Shown here one piece after another: positions 18,010 through 29,067 of a stretch of DNA of 64,000 nucleotides. Positions within the stretch are counted from its first letter, which is position 1. Each line of letters starts with the position of its first letter. Under the pieces are notes generated by a model. The model saw only the letters and a program-made list of their open reading frames with translations. It had not been told where the DNA came from and did no database searches. Source of the stretch: Stutzerimonas stutzeri (GTDB lineage: Bacteria > Pseudomonadota > Gammaproteobacteria > Pseudomonadales > Pseudomonadaceae); the NCBI RefSeq assembly GCF_002890895.1, contig NZ_POUL01000004.1, positions 186,001-250,000 on the forward strand, read 5' to 3'. A program made the translations under genes and the position numbers.

Positions 18010-18657
18010 ATGAGAGCATTCACCCAGCATACCGGTCTCGTCGCGCCGCTCGATCGCGCCAATGTCGACACCGATCAGATCATCCCCAAGCAATTTCTCA
18101 AGTCGATCAAGCGTACTGGCTTTGGTCAGAACCTGTTCGACGAGTGGCGCTATCTGAACGTCGGGCAGCCTAATCAGGACTGCTCGCATCGTCCGGTGAA
18201 TCAGGAGTTCGTGCTGAACTTTCCGCGCTATCAGGGCGCCAGCGTTTTGCTTGCCCGGGAAAACTTCGGCTGCGGCTCCTCGCGTGAGCACGCGCCTTGG
18301 GCATTGGAAGAGTACGGTTTTCGCACGATTATCGCGCCGAGCTTTGCCGATATCTTCTACAACAACAGCTTCAAGAACGGCTTGTTGCCAATCGTGTTGA
18401 AAGAAGAAGAAGTCGACGAGTTATTCGAACAGGCCGAGGCTGCAGAGGGCTATCAACTCACCGTGGACTTGGCTGCTCAAACGGTCACCCGTCCGGACGG
18501 TGTGCAGTACAGCTTCGAAGTCGATGCGTTTCGCAAGCATTGCCTGCTGAATGGCTTGGACGACATCGGCCTGACTTTACAGGATGCTGAGGCCATCAAG
18601 GCGTTCGAAGCAGGTCATCAAAAGAGCCAGCCCTGGTTGTTCGGCGCGATCAAATAA
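18010..18657 (+). CDS. leuD: 3-isopropylmalate dehydratase small subunit LeuD
   Basis: The small (swivel-domain) subunit of isopropylmalate isomerase, 215 residues. Diagnostic segments are [20 protein letters not shown] near the N-terminus and [20 protein letters not shown], followed by [24 protein letters not shown] lies just before the ATG. Partner of LeuC. The 63-base gap to leuB has no terminator, so the three leu genes could be one transcript. Confidence 0.97.
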   Translation: MRAFTQHTGLVAPLDRANVDTDQIIPKQFLKSIKRTGFGQNLFDEWRYLNVGQPNQDCSHRPVNQEFVLNFPRYQGASVLLARENFGCGSSREHAPWALEEYGFRTIIAPSFADIFYNNSFKNGLLPIVLKEEEVDELFEQAEAAEGYQLTVDLAAQTVTRPDGVQYSFEVDAFRKHCLLNGLDDIGLTLQDAEAIKAFEAGHQKSQPWLFGAIK

Positions 18658-18720
18658 AACAAGAAGTTGGGAGCCAGGGTGGTTTGCATGCAGCTTTCAG
18701 CTTTAGAAGGAAATCTTTAA

Positions 18721-19803
18721 ATGTCTAAACAAATTCTGGTTCTTCCTGGCGACGGCATCGGTCCTGAAATCATGGCCGAAGCGGTCAAGGTGCTAAAACT
18801 GGCTAACGACAAGTTTCAGCTCGACCTGGAGCTGAGCTACGACGAGTTGGGTGGCGCGGCGGTTGATAAGTACGGCGTGCCATTGGCTGACGAGACGCTC
18901 GAGCGTGCTCGTGCTGCGGACGCAATCCTGCTGGGTGCCGTTGGCGGGCCGAAGTGGGACGCAATAGACCCTGCTATCCGGCCTGAGCGTGGCCTGTTGA
19001 AGATTCGCTCGCAGCTGGGGTTGTTCGGCAATCTGCGTCCGGCTTTGCTGTACCCACAACTGGCGGCCGCGTCCAGCCTGAAGCCGGAGATCGTGGCCGG
19101 CCTGGATATCCTGATCGTTCGCGAGCTGACTGGGGGCATCTATTTCGGACAACCACGCGAGAGCAAGGTGCTGGAAAATGGCGAGCGTATGGCCTTCGAT
19201 ACGCTGCCCTACAGCGAGAGCGAAATCCGCCGGATCGCCGAGGTCGGTTTTGACATGGCTCGGGTGCGCAACAGGAAACTCTGCTCGGTGGACAAGGCCA
19301 ACGTACTGGCATCCAGTCAGCTATGGCGCGCAGTGGTGGAGGAGGTCAGTAAGGACTATCCGGACGTTGAACTCAGCCATATGTATGTCGATAACGCCGC
19401 AATGCAGCTGGTGCGCGCACCGAAGCAGTTCGATGTAATCGTCACCGACAACATGTTTGGCGACATCCTGTCGGATGAAGCTTCCATGCTGACAGGTTCA
19501 ATCGGCATGCTGCCGTCCGCTTCTCTCGATTCGAATAACAAAGGTATGTTCGAGCCTTGTCACGGTTCGGCACCGGACATTGCAGGCAAGGGTATCGCCA
19601 ATCCGCTGGCGACGATCCTCTCGGTGTCGATGATGCTGCGCTACAGCTTCAACCAGGTCGCTGCAGCAGATGCGATCGAGCAGGCGGTTAGCAACGTACT
19701 CGATCAGGGCCTGCGTACGGGTGATATCTGGTCTGAGGGTTGTGAAAAGGCGAATACCCGGGCGATGGGTGATGCGGTAGTCGCGGCGCTCGCGAAGTTG
19801 TAA
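18721..19803 (+). CDS. leuB: 3-isopropylmalate dehydrogenase LeuB
   Basis: Oxidatively decarboxylates 3-isopropylmalate with NAD, the step after LeuCD. The 360-residue protein shows [20 protein letters not shown] at the start, the [14 protein letters not shown] substrate loop, and the Mg/NAD segment [20 protein letters not shown] followed by [26 protein letters not shown] precedes the ATG. From memory, P. aeruginosa has an additional small gene between leuD and leuB. None is present here. Confidence 0.97.
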   Translation: MSKQILVLPGDGIGPEIMAEAVKVLKLANDKFQLDLELSYDELGGAAVDKYGVPLADETLERARAADAILLGAVGGPKWDAIDPAIRPERGLLKIRSQLGLFGNLRPALLYPQLAAASSLKPEIVAGLDILIVRELTGGIYFGQPRESKVLENGERMAFDTLPYSESEIRRIAEVGFDMARVRNRKLCSVDKANVLASSQLWRAVVEEVSKDYPDVELSHMYVDNAAMQLVRAPKQFDVIVTDNMFGDILSDEASMLTGSIGMLPSASLDSNNKGMFEPCHGSAPDIAGKGIANPLATILSVSMMLRYSFNQVAAADAIEQAVSNVLDQGLRTGDIWSEGCEKANTRAMGDAVVAALAKL

Positions 19804-19914
19804 TCTCTCTGGTCCCATTTGCACCAGCCGTTGATAGAGCTTGTGGGCGACGGCTAGGCGGAAACGCCGAGGAGTGCGAGGCGTGGTGTCAGACGTAAAT
19901 GGACAGCGCGCCCG

Positions 19915-19934
19915 CGCTTTCGAACCCGAAAGCG
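19915..19934 (+). terminator. Hairpin between leuB and asd
   Basis: CGCTTTCG (19915-19922) and CGAAAGCG (19927-19934) form a perfect 8-base stem with an AACC loop. It is followed by TATTTCTT, a weak T-run, so termination may be partial. It lies 111 bases past leuB and 55 before asd. Confidence 0.45.
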
Positions 19935-19989
19935 TATTTCTTAGTCGACGGCCCGTCATGCGGGTCACACATATATAGGTGTAGTTGCG

Positions 19990-21102
19990 ATGAAACGTGT
20001 AGGTCTGATCGGTTGGCGCGGTATGGTTGGCTCCGTGCTTATGCAGCGGATGCTGGAGGAGCGGGATTTCGACCTGATCGAGCCGGTATTCTTTACTACT
20101 TCCAACGTCGGCGGTCAGGGCCCCTCGATTGGCAAGGATATAGCGCCGCTCAAGGACGCCTACAGCATCGATGAATTGAAATCCCTCGATGTAATTCTTA
20201 CCTGCCAAGGTGGTGACTACACCAGCGAGGTTTTCCCCAAACTGCGGGAAGCGGGCTGGAAAGGCTACTGGATCGATGCAGCCTCGACGCTGCGTATGCA
20301 CGACGATGCCGTTATCGTGCTCGATCCGGTCAACCGCAAGGTCATCGATCATCAACTGGACGCGGGCACCCTCAATTACATCGGCGGCAACTGCACGGTC
20401 AGCTTGATGCTGATGGGTCTGGGTGGCCTGTTCGAGCATGGGTTGGTCGACTGGATGAGCGCAATGACTTATCAGGCTGCGTCCGGTGCTGGCGCGCAGA
20501 ATATGCGCGAACTCATCAAGCAGATGGGCAGTATCAACGCATCGGTTGCCAATGAACTGGCTGATCCGGCCAGCGCCATCCTAGACATCGATCGCAAGGT
20601 CGCCGAATGCCAACGCTCGGAAGCGTTCCCAGTAGACAATTTCGGCGTTCCACTGGCGGGCAGCTTGATTCCTTACATCGACAAAGAGCTGCCGAACGGC
20701 CAGAGCCGTGAAGAATGGAAGGCGCAGGCGGAGACCAACAAAATTCTAGGGCGTTTCAAGAGTCCGATTCCGGTCGACGGTATCTGTGTACGTGTCGGCG
20801 CGATGCGTTGCCACAGCCAGGCATTGACCATCAAGCTGAACAAAGATGTGCCCATTTCGGATATCGAAGGCATGATCAGCCAGCACAACCCCTGGGTGAA
20901 GCTCGTTGCGAATCATCGAGACGCGAGTATGCAGGAACTGAGTCCGACATCAGTGACTGGCACATTGAGTGTTCCGGTCGGTCGGCTGCGCAAGCTGAAC
21001 ATGGGGTCGCATTACCTTGGGGCATTCACTGTGGGCGATCAGCTGCTGTGGGGTGCTGCAGAGCCTTTGCGGCGCATGCTGCGTATCCTTCTCGAGCGAT
21101 AA
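19990..21102 (+). CDS. asd: Aspartate-semialdehyde dehydrogenase Asd
   Basis: Reduces aspartyl phosphate to aspartate semialdehyde, the branch point to lysine/diaminopimelate, methionine and threonine. The 370-residue protein has the NADP motif [18 protein letters not shown] and the active-site Cys in [18 protein letters not shown]. Substrate-binding [16 protein letters not shown] is also present. This is the gammaproteobacterial class. From memory, P. aeruginosa has a second asd-like (usg) gene before fimV. Here a terminator and fimV follow directly. Confidence 0.97.
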   Translation: MKRVGLIGWRGMVGSVLMQRMLEERDFDLIEPVFFTTSNVGGQGPSIGKDIAPLKDAYSIDELKSLDVILTCQGGDYTSEVFPKLREAGWKGYWIDAASTLRMHDDAVIVLDPVNRKVIDHQLDAGTLNYIGGNCTVSLMLMGLGGLFEHGLVDWMSAMTYQAASGAGAQNMRELIKQMGSINASVANELADPASAILDIDRKVAECQRSEAFPVDNFGVPLAGSLIPYIDKELPNGQSREEWKAQAETNKILGRFKSPIPVDGICVRVGAMRCHSQALTIKLNKDVPISDIEGMISQHNPWVKLVANHRDASMQELSPTSVTGTLSVPVGRLRKLNMGSHYLGAFTVGDQLLWGAAEPLRRMLRILLER

Positions 21103-21123
21103 GTCACGAAGGAGCCAAATCTG

Positions 21124-21154
21124 AAGCGCCTCGGGAAACCGCGGCGCTTTTTTT
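21124..21154 (+). terminator. Rho-independent terminator after asd
   Basis: AAGCGCC (21124-21130) pairs with GGCGCTT (21143-21149), with an inner CGG-GAAA-CCG, and runs into seven T. Confidence 0.93.
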
Positions 21155-21559
21155 GCGCCATGACAAAGCGAATTACCGCTCTCGATCAGCTTAAGTCTAT
21201 GCGTCATGTATATGGGGTTGCTTCCACCACAGCGAAGCGCCCGAAGGCACGCAAGGGAAGCGGCATCTGAGATGTTGTGCCGGTGATTAATCCTGCCGCT
21301 CGCTTTTGCACGCCGGGCTAATTTGTGGATTGGGTCTGATAACACGCGAAAAGGCGTGACGGGCAGCGCCAGCTGGTCTGGTGAGTTGTTGATAAAACCC
21401 TATCTGTAAAAGATACTTGCTGGAAGTTCGAAGAATTAGTCTAGCTAAAAACGCTGTTTAGGCTTATCGCTGACGGGGGACCGCCACCTGGCGGGCGCAG
21501 GCAGTGACTATAAGACCCTCTCGAAGATCCGAGAAAAGTTAAAAACAAGGATTTACACA
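21155..21559. other. Long upstream region of fimV
   Basis: About 400 bases without a supported gene. The half nearest fimV is AT-rich in patches and includes a CCGCC-ACCT-GGCGG hairpin at 21481-21494 followed by a short AT-rich leader. The promoter of fimV presumably lies here, but I cannot place it. Confidence 0.4.
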
Positions 21560-24304
21560 ATGGTTCGGGTTCGCAATCTGGTGCTGGCAATCGCGGCTGC
21601 TACCGCGCTGACTTCCGAAATGGCTTATGCGCTGGGCTTGGGCGAGGTCACGCTGAAGTCTGCGCTGAATCAACCGCTGGTAGCCGAAATCGAACTGCTG
21701 GATGCCAAAACGCTAGCGCCCGGTGAAGTTGTGCCGGTTCTGGCATCCGCTGAAGATTTCAATCGAGCAGGTGTTGATCGCCAGTATTTCCTGACTGACC
21801 TGACCTTCACTCCGGTTTTACGCCCAGACGGCAAAAGCGTAATTCGCGTGTCTTCGACCAAACCGGTTCGCGAACCCTATCTGAATTTCCTTATCGAAGT
21901 GCTCTGGCCAAGCGGTCGTCTCCTGCGTGAGTACACGTTGCTCCTGGATCCGCCACTGTATTCGCCCGAGATTGCGGCTTCAGTCGCGCCGCAACTGCCG
22001 GTTGCCGCTCCGGTTTCCCGGCCAGCCGCTGCTCCGCAAGTCGCGTCCCGACCTGCCTCTTCGTCTTCCACGACTCCTGCGTCGCAGGGTGGCGAATATA
22101 AAGTTACCCCTAACGACACGCTTTGGGAGATAGCAGAGCGGGCCCGTCTGGGTGGTACCGTCCATCAAACCATGTTGGCCATTCAGGATATTAATCCGGA
22201 CGCGTTCATTGGCAACAACATCAATCGAATGAAGAACGGCCAAGTGCTTCGCTTGCCCAGCGCCGAGCAGATTGGCCGCCGGTCGCAAGCAGAGGCGATT
22301 CAGGAGGTTGCCCAGCAAAACGCGAGTTGGCGACAGGCTGCGGGCCCTGGGGCGCCGGCTGCTCGTCAGCTCGACGCAACCCAGCGCGGCTCAGCCGATG
22401 CTGCACCTTCGCGTAGCGAGCAAGGCGATAACCTCCGCCTGGTTGCGCCAGAGGCGGGTAAGTCTACCGTTGGCAGCGATGGCGGGGACGGCGCTGACGC
22501 TGCAGCGTTGCGCGACAAGCTGGCTGTCAGTGAAGAAAGTCTTGATTCCAGTCGTCGAGAAAATCTCGACCTGAAGGATCGTCTAAATGATCTGCAGGGG
22601 CAGTTGGATAAGCTGCAACGACTGATGCAGCTAAAAGACGACCAGCTCGCCAAGTTGCAGGCGCAGCTGGCGTCCGGGGCAGAGGCAGGTCTTGACGTGG
22701 CTGCTTCGCCGTCTCCCTCGGTCGATGAAGCCGACAACAGCGCTACGCCTGTGACGCAAGCGGCCGAGGTTGTCCCTGAAGTTGCTACTGAGGCCAATCC
22801 TGCTCCGACCGCCGCGCCTCAGCCGCCCCAGAATGAGAAGTCAGAAGCTCCTGAGCCGGATGTTCAGGCGCCTGCTGCTCCCGCGGCACCGGTTTCTGCT
22901 CCGCAAGAACCGCAGGCCGACGGCTATGTTGATGAATTGATGGGTAGTCCCGTTCTACTCGGTGTTCTGGGTGGCAGCGCGTTGTTGCTCCTGCTGGTTG
23001 GATTAATGGTGCTGTCTCGTCGCAACGCGATGAGAGAGGCTGAGTTGCAAGAAAGCCTTCTGGCCGACAATTCGACTGATAGCTTTTATGTTGCGCAGCA
23101 TGAGCTCAATTCGTCCGATACTGAATCTGCTGACCTAGGTGCCTCTCACGATGCTGATCAGGTTTCTGCTGACTCGCTGGCAGGTACCGGCAGCGATCCC
23201 CTGGCTGAGGCAGACATCTATATTGCCTACGGTCGTTTTAATCAGGCAGCCGAGCTGCTTCAGAATGCGCTGAATGACGAGCCACAACGTAGCGACCTGC
23301 GCCTAAAGCTCATGGAGGTCTATGCTGAGCTTGGCGATCGAGAAGGGTTTGCCCGCCAGGAAGCAGAGCTACGGGAAATAGGTGGTTCGTCTGCGGAGAT
23401 CGAGCAAACTAAGGCTAGGTATCCAGCAATGGCGGCCGCAGGTTTTGGCGCGGTGGCTGCGTCTGTCTCCGCGAGCGACGACCTCGACAGTTTCAGTCTG
23501 GACAATCTTGAGTTGGAAGAGCCTGCCCCCTTGGCGGGGCAACAGGCGGATGACGATTTTGATCTGAGCCTTGACGATCTCGAACTGGAAGATGACCTGA
23601 CGGACCTCTCCGTTACGCCTGTCGGCGGGTCCGCTGTGGAGCGGGATGACGTCAACTTCGACGAGATGGGCCTGGATGCCGCAGCACAGGACAAAGCTGC
23701 AGATGACTTTTCGTTTGATCTAGACGAGCCGGCAACATCCAGCAATGTCTCCCTGGATGATGAGCTGGCTGGCTTCTCCCTCGATCTAGATGAGCCATCT
23801 TCCAGTTCGACGCCTGACGATGATTTGATGCTGGGTCTTGCAGACGAGACAAAGCCGGCCTCGAGTGAGTCAGTGGATGAGTTTGACTTTGGACTTGCTG
23901 CCCCCGAGCAGCCTGCGGACATGCCGGACGAGTTCGATCTGTCGCTGGACGACGAGCCTGTTGCAGAGCCTGCGCCGGAGACACTCTCCTCTGAGCTGGA
24001 GGTGGTCGAGGCGGAGCTAGAAGATCTGTCACGCGATTTCAATGATCCGCTTGATCAGGCTCCAGCAATGACGACTGGTGCGGCTGAGCCGGCTGAGCCG
24101 GTTGCGTCGACACCTGAGGCGCTTGATGACGATTTCGATTTCTTTGCCGATACTGATGAGACCACCACCAAACTTGACCTAGCGCGTGCCTACATCGACA
24201 TGGGTGATGCGGAGGGAGCCCGCGATATTCTGGACGAAGTAATGAGCGAAGGAAGTGACAACCAGCAGCAAGAGGCGCGAGAGATGCTCGCCAAACTAGC
24301 CTGA
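21560..24304 (+). CDS. fimV: FimV polar hub / type IV pilus assembly protein
   Basis: FimV is an inner-membrane, peptidoglycan-binding hub that places type IV pilus and signalling proteins at the cell pole. The 914-residue protein has a signal peptide (MVRVRNLVLAIAAATALTSE), the conserved N-terminal domain (LGLGEVTLKSALNQPLVAEI), and a LysM domain at about 175-235 (YKVTPNDTLWEIAERARLGG). A coiled coil at about 320-365, a Pro/Ala-rich stretch and a transmembrane helix near 465-485 follow. The very acidic cytoplasmic part ends in the TPR-like FimV C-terminal motif (TTKLDLARAYIDMGDAEGAR). It is followed by truA after 2 bases. Confidence 0.96.
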   Translation: MVRVRNLVLAIAAATALTSEMAYALGLGEVTLKSALNQPLVAEIELLDAKTLAPGEVVPVLASAEDFNRAGVDRQYFLTDLTFTPVLRPDGKSVIRVSSTKPVREPYLNFLIEVLWPSGRLLREYTLLLDPPLYSPEIAASVAPQLPVAAPVSRPAAAPQVASRPASSSSTTPASQGGEYKVTPNDTLWEIAERARLGGTVHQTMLAIQDINPDAFIGNNINRMKNGQVLRLPSAEQIGRRSQAEAIQEVAQQNASWRQAAGPGAPAARQLDATQRGSADAAPSRSEQGDNLRLVAPEAGKSTVGSDGGDGADAAALRDKLAVSEESLDSSRRENLDLKDRLNDLQGQLDKLQRLMQLKDDQLAKLQAQLASGAEAGLDVAASPSPSVDEADNSATPVTQAAEVVPEVATEANPAPTAAPQPPQNEKSEAPEPDVQAPAAPAAPVSAPQEPQADGYVDELMGSPVLLGVLGGSALLLLLVGLMVLSRRNAMREAELQESLLADNSTDSFYVAQHELNSSDTESADLGASHDADQVSADSLAGTGSDPLAEADIYIAYGRFNQAAELLQNALNDEPQRSDLRLKLMEVYAELGDREGFARQEAELREIGGSSAEIEQTKARYPAMAAAGFGAVAASVSASDDLDSFSLDNLELEEPAPLAGQQADDDFDLSLDDLELEDDLTDLSVTPVGGSAVERDDVNFDEMGLDAAAQDKAADDFSFDLDEPATSSNVSLDDELAGFSLDLDEPSSSSTPDDDLMLGLADETKPASSESVDEFDFGLAAPEQPADMPDEFDLSLDDEPVAEPAPETLSSELEVVEAELEDLSRDFNDPLDQAPAMTTGAAEPAEPVASTPEALDDDFDFFADTDETTTKLDLARAYIDMGDAEGARDILDEVMSEGSDNQQQEAREMLAKLA

Positions 24305-24306
24305 CT

Positions 24307-25173
24307 ATGATTGAAGCAGTACTCCCAGCGGCAGCCGATACGGCTGCCGCTGACGTTTTCAGAATTGCCCTCGGCGTCGAGTACAAAGGTGCGCGTTATA
24401 GGGGTTTCCAACGACAGCGTGACGGCGTACCGTCTATTCAGCTTTCGTTGGAAAACGCCTTGAGTAAGGTTGCTGGCGGTCACCCGGTGACGTTGAGCTG
24501 CGCTGGGCGTACCGATGCGCTCGTTCACGCGTGCGCCCAGGTCGTGCATTTCGATACGCCAGTGAAGCGGTCCATGCACGCTTGGGTCATGGGTACAAAC
24601 CAGAACCTGCCCAGTGATATAAGCGTGACCTGGGCCAAGGAGATGCCGAACAGCTTCGATGCGCGTTTCAGCGCCATGGCTCGTCGTTACCGATACGTTA
24701 TCTATAACGACCACATACGACCTGCCCATCTGGCCGAAGAGGTAACCTGGAATCACCGCCCTCTAGACATCGCTCGCATGCGTGAGGCAGCTACAGCCTT
24801 CGTTGGAACTCATGACTTCAGTGCCTTCCGTGCTCGCCAATGTCAGGCAAAATCGCCGATCAAAACAATTCATCACCTTGAGTTACTCGAACATGGCAGG
24901 CTTATCGTCATCGATGTTCGGGCCAATGCCTTTCTGCACCATATGGTGCGTAACTTTGCCGGCGTTCTAATGACAATTGGTGCCGGCGAACGGCCTGTGG
25001 CATGGGCTCGGGAGGTACTGGAGTCGCGGGTGAGGCGTACTGGTGGAGTGACGGCCCATCCGTACGGGTTGTATCTCGTTCAAGTGGATTATCCAGAGCA
25101 GTTCCAGTTACCAGAACGCTTTTTGGGGCCACACTTCCTGTCAGGGCTGCCGGATGTTCGCCCGTTCCAGTGA
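24307..25173 (+). CDS. truA: tRNA pseudouridine(38-40) synthase TruA
   Basis: Converts uridines 38-40 of the anticodon stem-loop to pseudouridine. The 288-residue protein has the catalytic Asp in LSCAGRTDALVHACAQVVHF. The normal GRTDAGVHA motif reads GRTDALVHA here, with Gly replaced by Leu while the Asp is kept. An ARRYRYVIYN segment and FLHHMVRNFAGVLMTIGAGE are also diagnostic. It starts 2 bases after fimV, and the same order is found in P. aeruginosa from memory. Confidence 0.95.
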   Translation: MIEAVLPAAADTAAADVFRIALGVEYKGARYRGFQRQRDGVPSIQLSLENALSKVAGGHPVTLSCAGRTDALVHACAQVVHFDTPVKRSMHAWVMGTNQNLPSDISVTWAKEMPNSFDARFSAMARRYRYVIYNDHIRPAHLAEEVTWNHRPLDIARMREAATAFVGTHDFSAFRARQCQAKSPIKTIHHLELLEHGRLIVIDVRANAFLHHMVRNFAGVLMTIGAGERPVAWAREVLESRVRRTGGVTAHPYGLYLVQVDYPEQFQLPERFLGPHFLSGLPDVRPFQ

Positions 25174-25296
25174 TGAAGCAATAGGCCGCATTCAATCGGG
25201 CTTGGCGATGCAGGGTGTTAGCGGGTTGGGTGATGCAGGTTGCAGCCTCTGGTGCTTTTGTTACCATCCGGGGTCTTCTCTTGCAGGTGCCCGCCG

Positions 25297-25920
25297 TTGC
25301 CTATCGTTCGTAGCAAGATCTGTGGAATCACCCGCGTCGAGGATGCGCTTGTTGCGGCTGAAGCCGGGGCGGACGCAATCGGTTTGGTGTTCTACCCCAA
25401 GAGTCCGCGCGCAGTGAGTGTGCAGCAGGCTTGGAGTATTGTTGCTGCTCTGCCACCCTTCGTCACAACAGTCGGCTTGTTCGTCAATGCATCGCGTAGC
25501 GAGATCAGCGCAACGCTCGATGCCGTACCGTTGGATATGCTTCAGTTTCACGGTGATGAAAGCCCCGCCGACTGCGACGGTTTCTGTCGACCCTGGTACA
25601 AGGCACTCCGCGTCCAGACGGGCGAGGACGTTCAGCGGCAGGCTGCACGCTATGCTGGTGCCAGCGCCATTCTGCTCGACACTTTTATTGCTGGCGTTCC
25701 CGGGGGGACTGGCGAGATTTTCGACTGGTCGCTCATACCCGCTGACCTCCCTAAGCCTTTGATACTTGCCGGCGGGCTGACTTGCAAGAATGTCCAGCAG
25801 GCCGTAGCTGAGGTGCGGCCGTTCGCCGTGGATGTGAGTGGGGGAGTGGAGCTTGGCAAGGGCATCAAAGATGCCGCGAGTGTGAGGGAGTTCGTTCGGT
25901 TGGTAAGGGCGTCGATGTGA
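25297..25920 (+). CDS. trpF: Phosphoribosylanthranilate isomerase TrpF
   Basis: Catalyses the Amadori rearrangement of phosphoribosylanthranilate in tryptophan synthesis, on a TIM barrel. The N-terminus is the family motif [20 protein letters not shown], and the general-base Cys is in it. The catalytic Asp is in the [20 protein letters not shown] region, and the phosphate site is [10 protein letters not shown], then [10 protein letters not shown]. There is no ATG. The frame is open from a TTG at 25240, but a TTG at 25297 gives [13 protein letters not shown], the usual family start (207 residues), with AGG 11 bases upstream. Start codon uncertain. Confidence 0.93.
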   Translation: MPIVRSKICGITRVEDALVAAEAGADAIGLVFYPKSPRAVSVQQAWSIVAALPPFVTTVGLFVNASRSEISATLDAVPLDMLQFHGDESPADCDGFCRPWYKALRVQTGEDVQRQAARYAGASAILLDTFIAGVPGGTGEIFDWSLIPADLPKPLILAGGLTCKNVQQAVAEVRPFAVDVSGGVELGKGIKDAASVREFVRLVRASM

Positions 25921-26144
25921 CGAACGGAGGTTGCTTGCCGTCCAGTTACCATTCGCTGGATTGTCCAGGCCCATCAATGATGAGCTGCCATTGGTGGGGT
26001 TAGGGGCAATTGTCAGTGGCAGCGTTTTGTGAATAGTGCCTACGCGACGCAGTGACTCCGGTTGGACACTGGTCGCAAACGTGAATTTTGCCGGTGCGTG
26101 CAGTCGCTACGCGCGGGACTGACAAACTGTGGAGAACAAAAAGC

Positions 26145-27038
26145 ATGAGCAACTGGCTGGTAGATAAGCTGATCCCCTCGATCATGCGCTCGGAAACGCA
26201 GAAAAGTTCAGTACCCGAGGGGCTTTGGCATAAATGCCCGTCCTGTGAGGCGGTTCTCTATCGCCCGGAGCTGGAAAAAACCCTGGATGTTTGTCCGAAG
26301 TGCCAGCACCACATGCGGATCGACGCGCGCACTCGATTGGATATATTCCTCGATAAGGAAGGCCGTGAAGAGATCGCTGCAGGCCTCGAGCCAGTCGACC
26401 GACTGAAATTCCGGGATAGTAAGAAATATAAGGACCGGCTCTCCGCTGCGCAGAAGCAAACCGGGGAAAAAGATGCCCTGATCGCGATGACTGGGACCTT
26501 GATGCATATGCCGGTTGTAGCCTGTGCGTTCGAGTTTTCGTTCATGGGCGGTTCTATGGGGGCTATCGTTGGGGAGCGTTTTGTGCAGGCTGCGAACGCC
26601 GCGCTTGAGCAACGGTGCCCTCTGGTCTGCTTTGCAGCGTCCGGCGGTGCTCGGATGCAAGAGGCGCTGATTTCGCTGATGCAGATGGCCAAGACATCTG
26701 CTGTCCTGGCACGTATGCGCGAGGAGGGGTTGCCCTTCATCTCCGTTCTTACCGACCCGGTTTATGGGGGTGTATCGGCAAGTCTCGCCATGCTGGGAGA
26801 CGTCATTGTCGCAGAGCCTAAGGCGCTGATTGGTTTCGCCGGTCCGCGCGTTATCGAGCAGACCGTGCGTGAGAAACTGCCTGAAGGTTTCCAGCGCAGT
26901 GAGTTCTTGCTTGATCATGGTGCGATCGATTTGATAGTCCCTCGTTCCGAGTTGCGCGCTCGTCTATCGCGTCTGTTGGCTCAGCTTCAGCAGTTGCCTA
27001 CTCCCGGCGAACCCGCGTTGGTCACGGCTGACGCATGA
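26145..27038 (+). CDS. accD: Acetyl-CoA carboxylase carboxyltransferase subunit beta AccD
   Basis: The beta subunit of the carboxyltransferase that makes malonyl-CoA for fatty acid synthesis. The 297-residue protein starts [17 protein letters not shown]. It carries the N-terminal zinc ribbon at about 26-48 ([23 protein letters not shown] read as C-x2-C...C-x2-C), and has the carboxylase core GASGGARMQ equivalent ([20 protein letters not shown]) and [16 protein letters not shown]. The open frame extends upstream, but family alignment fixes this start, with GGAG 11 bases ahead. It overlaps folC by 4 bases (ATGA). Confidence 0.96.
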   Translation: MSNWLVDKLIPSIMRSETQKSSVPEGLWHKCPSCEAVLYRPELEKTLDVCPKCQHHMRIDARTRLDIFLDKEGREEIAAGLEPVDRLKFRDSKKYKDRLSAAQKQTGEKDALIAMTGTLMHMPVVACAFEFSFMGGSMGAIVGERFVQAANAALEQRCPLVCFAASGGARMQEALISLMQMAKTSAVLARMREEGLPFISVLTDPVYGGVSASLAMLGDVIVAEPKALIGFAGPRVIEQTVREKLPEGFQRSEFLLDHGAIDLIVPRSELRARLSRLLAQLQQLPTPGEPALVTADA

Positions 27039-28339
27039 CCGGGCGCAGCCTGGGAGGCTGGCTCGAGTATCTTGAGCAGCTGCATCCTGTTGCTATTGAT
27101 ATGGGCCTTGAGCGGTGCCGCGAAGTCGCCGCAAGGCTAGGACTGACACGTCCGGCTCGCCAGGTCGTCACCGTAACCGGTACCAATGGCAAGGGATCCA
27201 CGTGCGCCTTCATTGCGCGAATGCTGGCAGGGCAGGGTAAGACGGTGGGTGTTTACAGCTCACCGCATCTGTTGCGCTACAACGAACGGGTTCGTGTCAA
27301 CGATGCCGATGCGACAGACGAGGCCTTATGCGAAGCATTCGAGGCAGTGGAGCAAGCGAGAGGCTCTGTTTCCCTCACCTATTTCGAAATGGGTACGTTG
27401 GCTGCTTTTTGGCTCTTTGAGCGCGAAGCACTTGATGCAGTGGTCCTTGAAGTCGGGCTAGGCGGGCGTCTCGATGCAGTTAACCTAGTCGATGCGGACG
27501 TGGCGGTGGTTACCAATATCGGTTTGGATCATGCCGAATGGCTTGGGACTACCCGCGAAAGCGTGGCCTTTGAAAAAGCCGGGATATTTCGCCCTACAAA
27601 GCCCGCTGTATGTGGCGACTTTGATCCGCCAGAATCCTTGTTGGAAAGCGCGTCCCGTTCCGCTGTGCCTCTATTGGTCCGAGGGCGCGATTTCGATTTG
27701 AGCAAGGAGGCGGGCCGTTGGCATTGGCGTGGCAAAACCGCCGATGGACGTAGTCTGGAGCTGCTAGATCTACCGATGCTCTCCCTGCCACTGGATAACG
27801 CTGCGTTAGCGTTGCAGGCCTTTGCATTGCTTGAATCGTCATGGCAGCCGGAGCAGCTCGTCGAGGCATTGCAAGGCACTCGCGTTACCGGTCGCCTGGA
27901 TCAGCGCACTGTCTGCTGGCGCGGTGTTGAGCTGACGATCATGCTTGATGTTGGGCATAACCCGCACGCTGCTGACTATTTGGCAGGTCAACTGCTTCAA
28001 AAATCGGCGTCCGGTCGCCGCCTTGCCGTCTTCGGCCTTTTGGCTGACAAGGATCTTTTGGGTGTCATCGATGCGCTGAAGACCGTTTTCGACTCCTGGG
28101 CGGTGGCGCCCTTGGGAACCCCTCGGTCGCGAACGGCAGACGAGTTGAGATCGGCATTGATGGAGCGAGGCGAGGCCGTCACTATCTGCTCTGGAATACC
28201 CGAGGCGCTCCAGCAGCAGTGTGAGCAGGCGCGCGAGGGTGACGAGATAGTAGTGTTTGGATCATTTTACTGTGTGGCTGAGGCGCTGGCTTGGCTAGAT
28301 CAGCTCGCATCGAGCGGAGGGCATGCTCTTGGTAGATAG
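27035..28339 (+). CDS. folC: Bifunctional folylpolyglutamate / dihydrofolate synthase FolC
   Basis: Adds glutamate to dihydropteroate and to tetrahydrofolates. The 434-residue protein has the Mur-ligase-type P-loop [34 protein letters not shown] and a [20 protein letters not shown] stretch follow, and a C-terminal domain holds [18 protein letters not shown]. Its ATG overlaps the accD stop, and its end overlaps the SPOR protein, so the three genes are coupled. The accD-folC pairing is conserved in gammaproteobacteria. Confidence 0.96.
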   Translation: MTGRSLGGWLEYLEQLHPVAIDMGLERCREVAARLGLTRPARQVVTVTGTNGKGSTCAFIARMLAGQGKTVGVYSSPHLLRYNERVRVNDADATDEALCEAFEAVEQARGSVSLTYFEMGTLAAFWLFEREALDAVVLEVGLGGRLDAVNLVDADVAVVTNIGLDHAEWLGTTRESVAFEKAGIFRPTKPAVCGDFDPPESLLESASRSAVPLLVRGRDFDLSKEAGRWHWRGKTADGRSLELLDLPMLSLPLDNAALALQAFALLESSWQPEQLVEALQGTRVTGRLDQRTVCWRGVELTIMLDVGHNPHAADYLAGQLLQKSASGRRLAVFGLLADKDLLGVIDALKTVFDSWAVAPLGTPRSRTADELRSALMERGEAVTICSGIPEALQQQCEQAREGDEIVVFGSFYCVAEALAWLDQLASSGGHALGR

Positions 28340-28952
28340 AAGATTGTTGCAGCGGATTGTCGGCGCGTTGGTGCTTGTTGCGCTGGCCGTAATATTCGTA
28401 CCGATGCTTTTCAATCGAGATGATGGCGACCAGCAGATCGCTGTTGATGCTCCGGCAATGCCAGAGACACCTGCTGCGCCGATTATTGAGACCCAGCCTG
28501 TAGAGGTCCCTGAGCCAGCGGTCGAAGCCATCCCTCACGATTACGAGATTATCGAAGAAGACTCTGTCGCCGAATCCAATATTCCCGCTAATCCGATCGA
28601 CCCAGTTCCAGCGGACGCACAGCCTGCTCCGGAAGCTCCCGAGCCGGCAGTCACCGCAGCCCCGCCGCTCATGCCGGAAAATGCGGAAGAGCAGCGGCTG
28701 GATACTGCCAACCTGCCGGTTAGTTGGTCGGTGCAGCTGGCCAGCCTTTCCAGTCGCGAGAACGCCGAGAAGTTGCAGAAAACTCTGCGGTCTCAAGGTT
28801 ATAACGCCTATATACGCACTGCGGACGGGATGAATCGAGTATTCGTGGGGCCGTTGGTGGAGCGGGCGGAGGCCAATCGCTTGCGTGATCAATTGCAACG
28901 ACAGCATAAACTTGACGGATTCGTAGTACGTTTCAAACCAGAGCAACGCTGA
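28323..28952 (+). CDS. SPOR-domain inner-membrane protein (DedD-like)
   Basis: A 209-residue protein with an N-terminal signal anchor (IVGALVLVALAVIFVPMLF), a Pro/Ala/Glu-rich periplasmic linker, and a C-terminal SPOR domain at about 132-207 (SWSVQLASLSSRENAEKLQK, then RVFVGPLVERAEANRLRDQL). SPOR domains bind glycan strands stripped of peptides at the division site. DedD-type proteins next to folC and cvpA act in cell constriction. GGAGG at 28316-28320 is only 2 bases from the ATG at 28323 but 8 from an in-frame TTG at 28329, so the latter may be the real start. Confidence 0.93.
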   Translation: MLLVDRRLLQRIVGALVLVALAVIFVPMLFNRDDGDQQIAVDAPAMPETPAAPIIETQPVEVPEPAVEAIPHDYEIIEEDSVAESNIPANPIDPVPADAQPAPEAPEPAVTAAPPLMPENAEEQRLDTANLPVSWSVQLASLSSRENAEKLQKTLRSQGYNAYIRTADGMNRVFVGPLVERAEANRLRDQLQRQHKLDGFVVRFKPEQR

Positions 28953-29067
28953 TTTTGATAGTGCTCCACCCCTTTTAAACGCCAGTCGGGAGGGCGCCTC
29001 CACGGTGCTTACTCCCAGGCGGGCGCTCTGCTAAAATACGCCGCCTTTCTCCTTTGCAGGAAACCCT

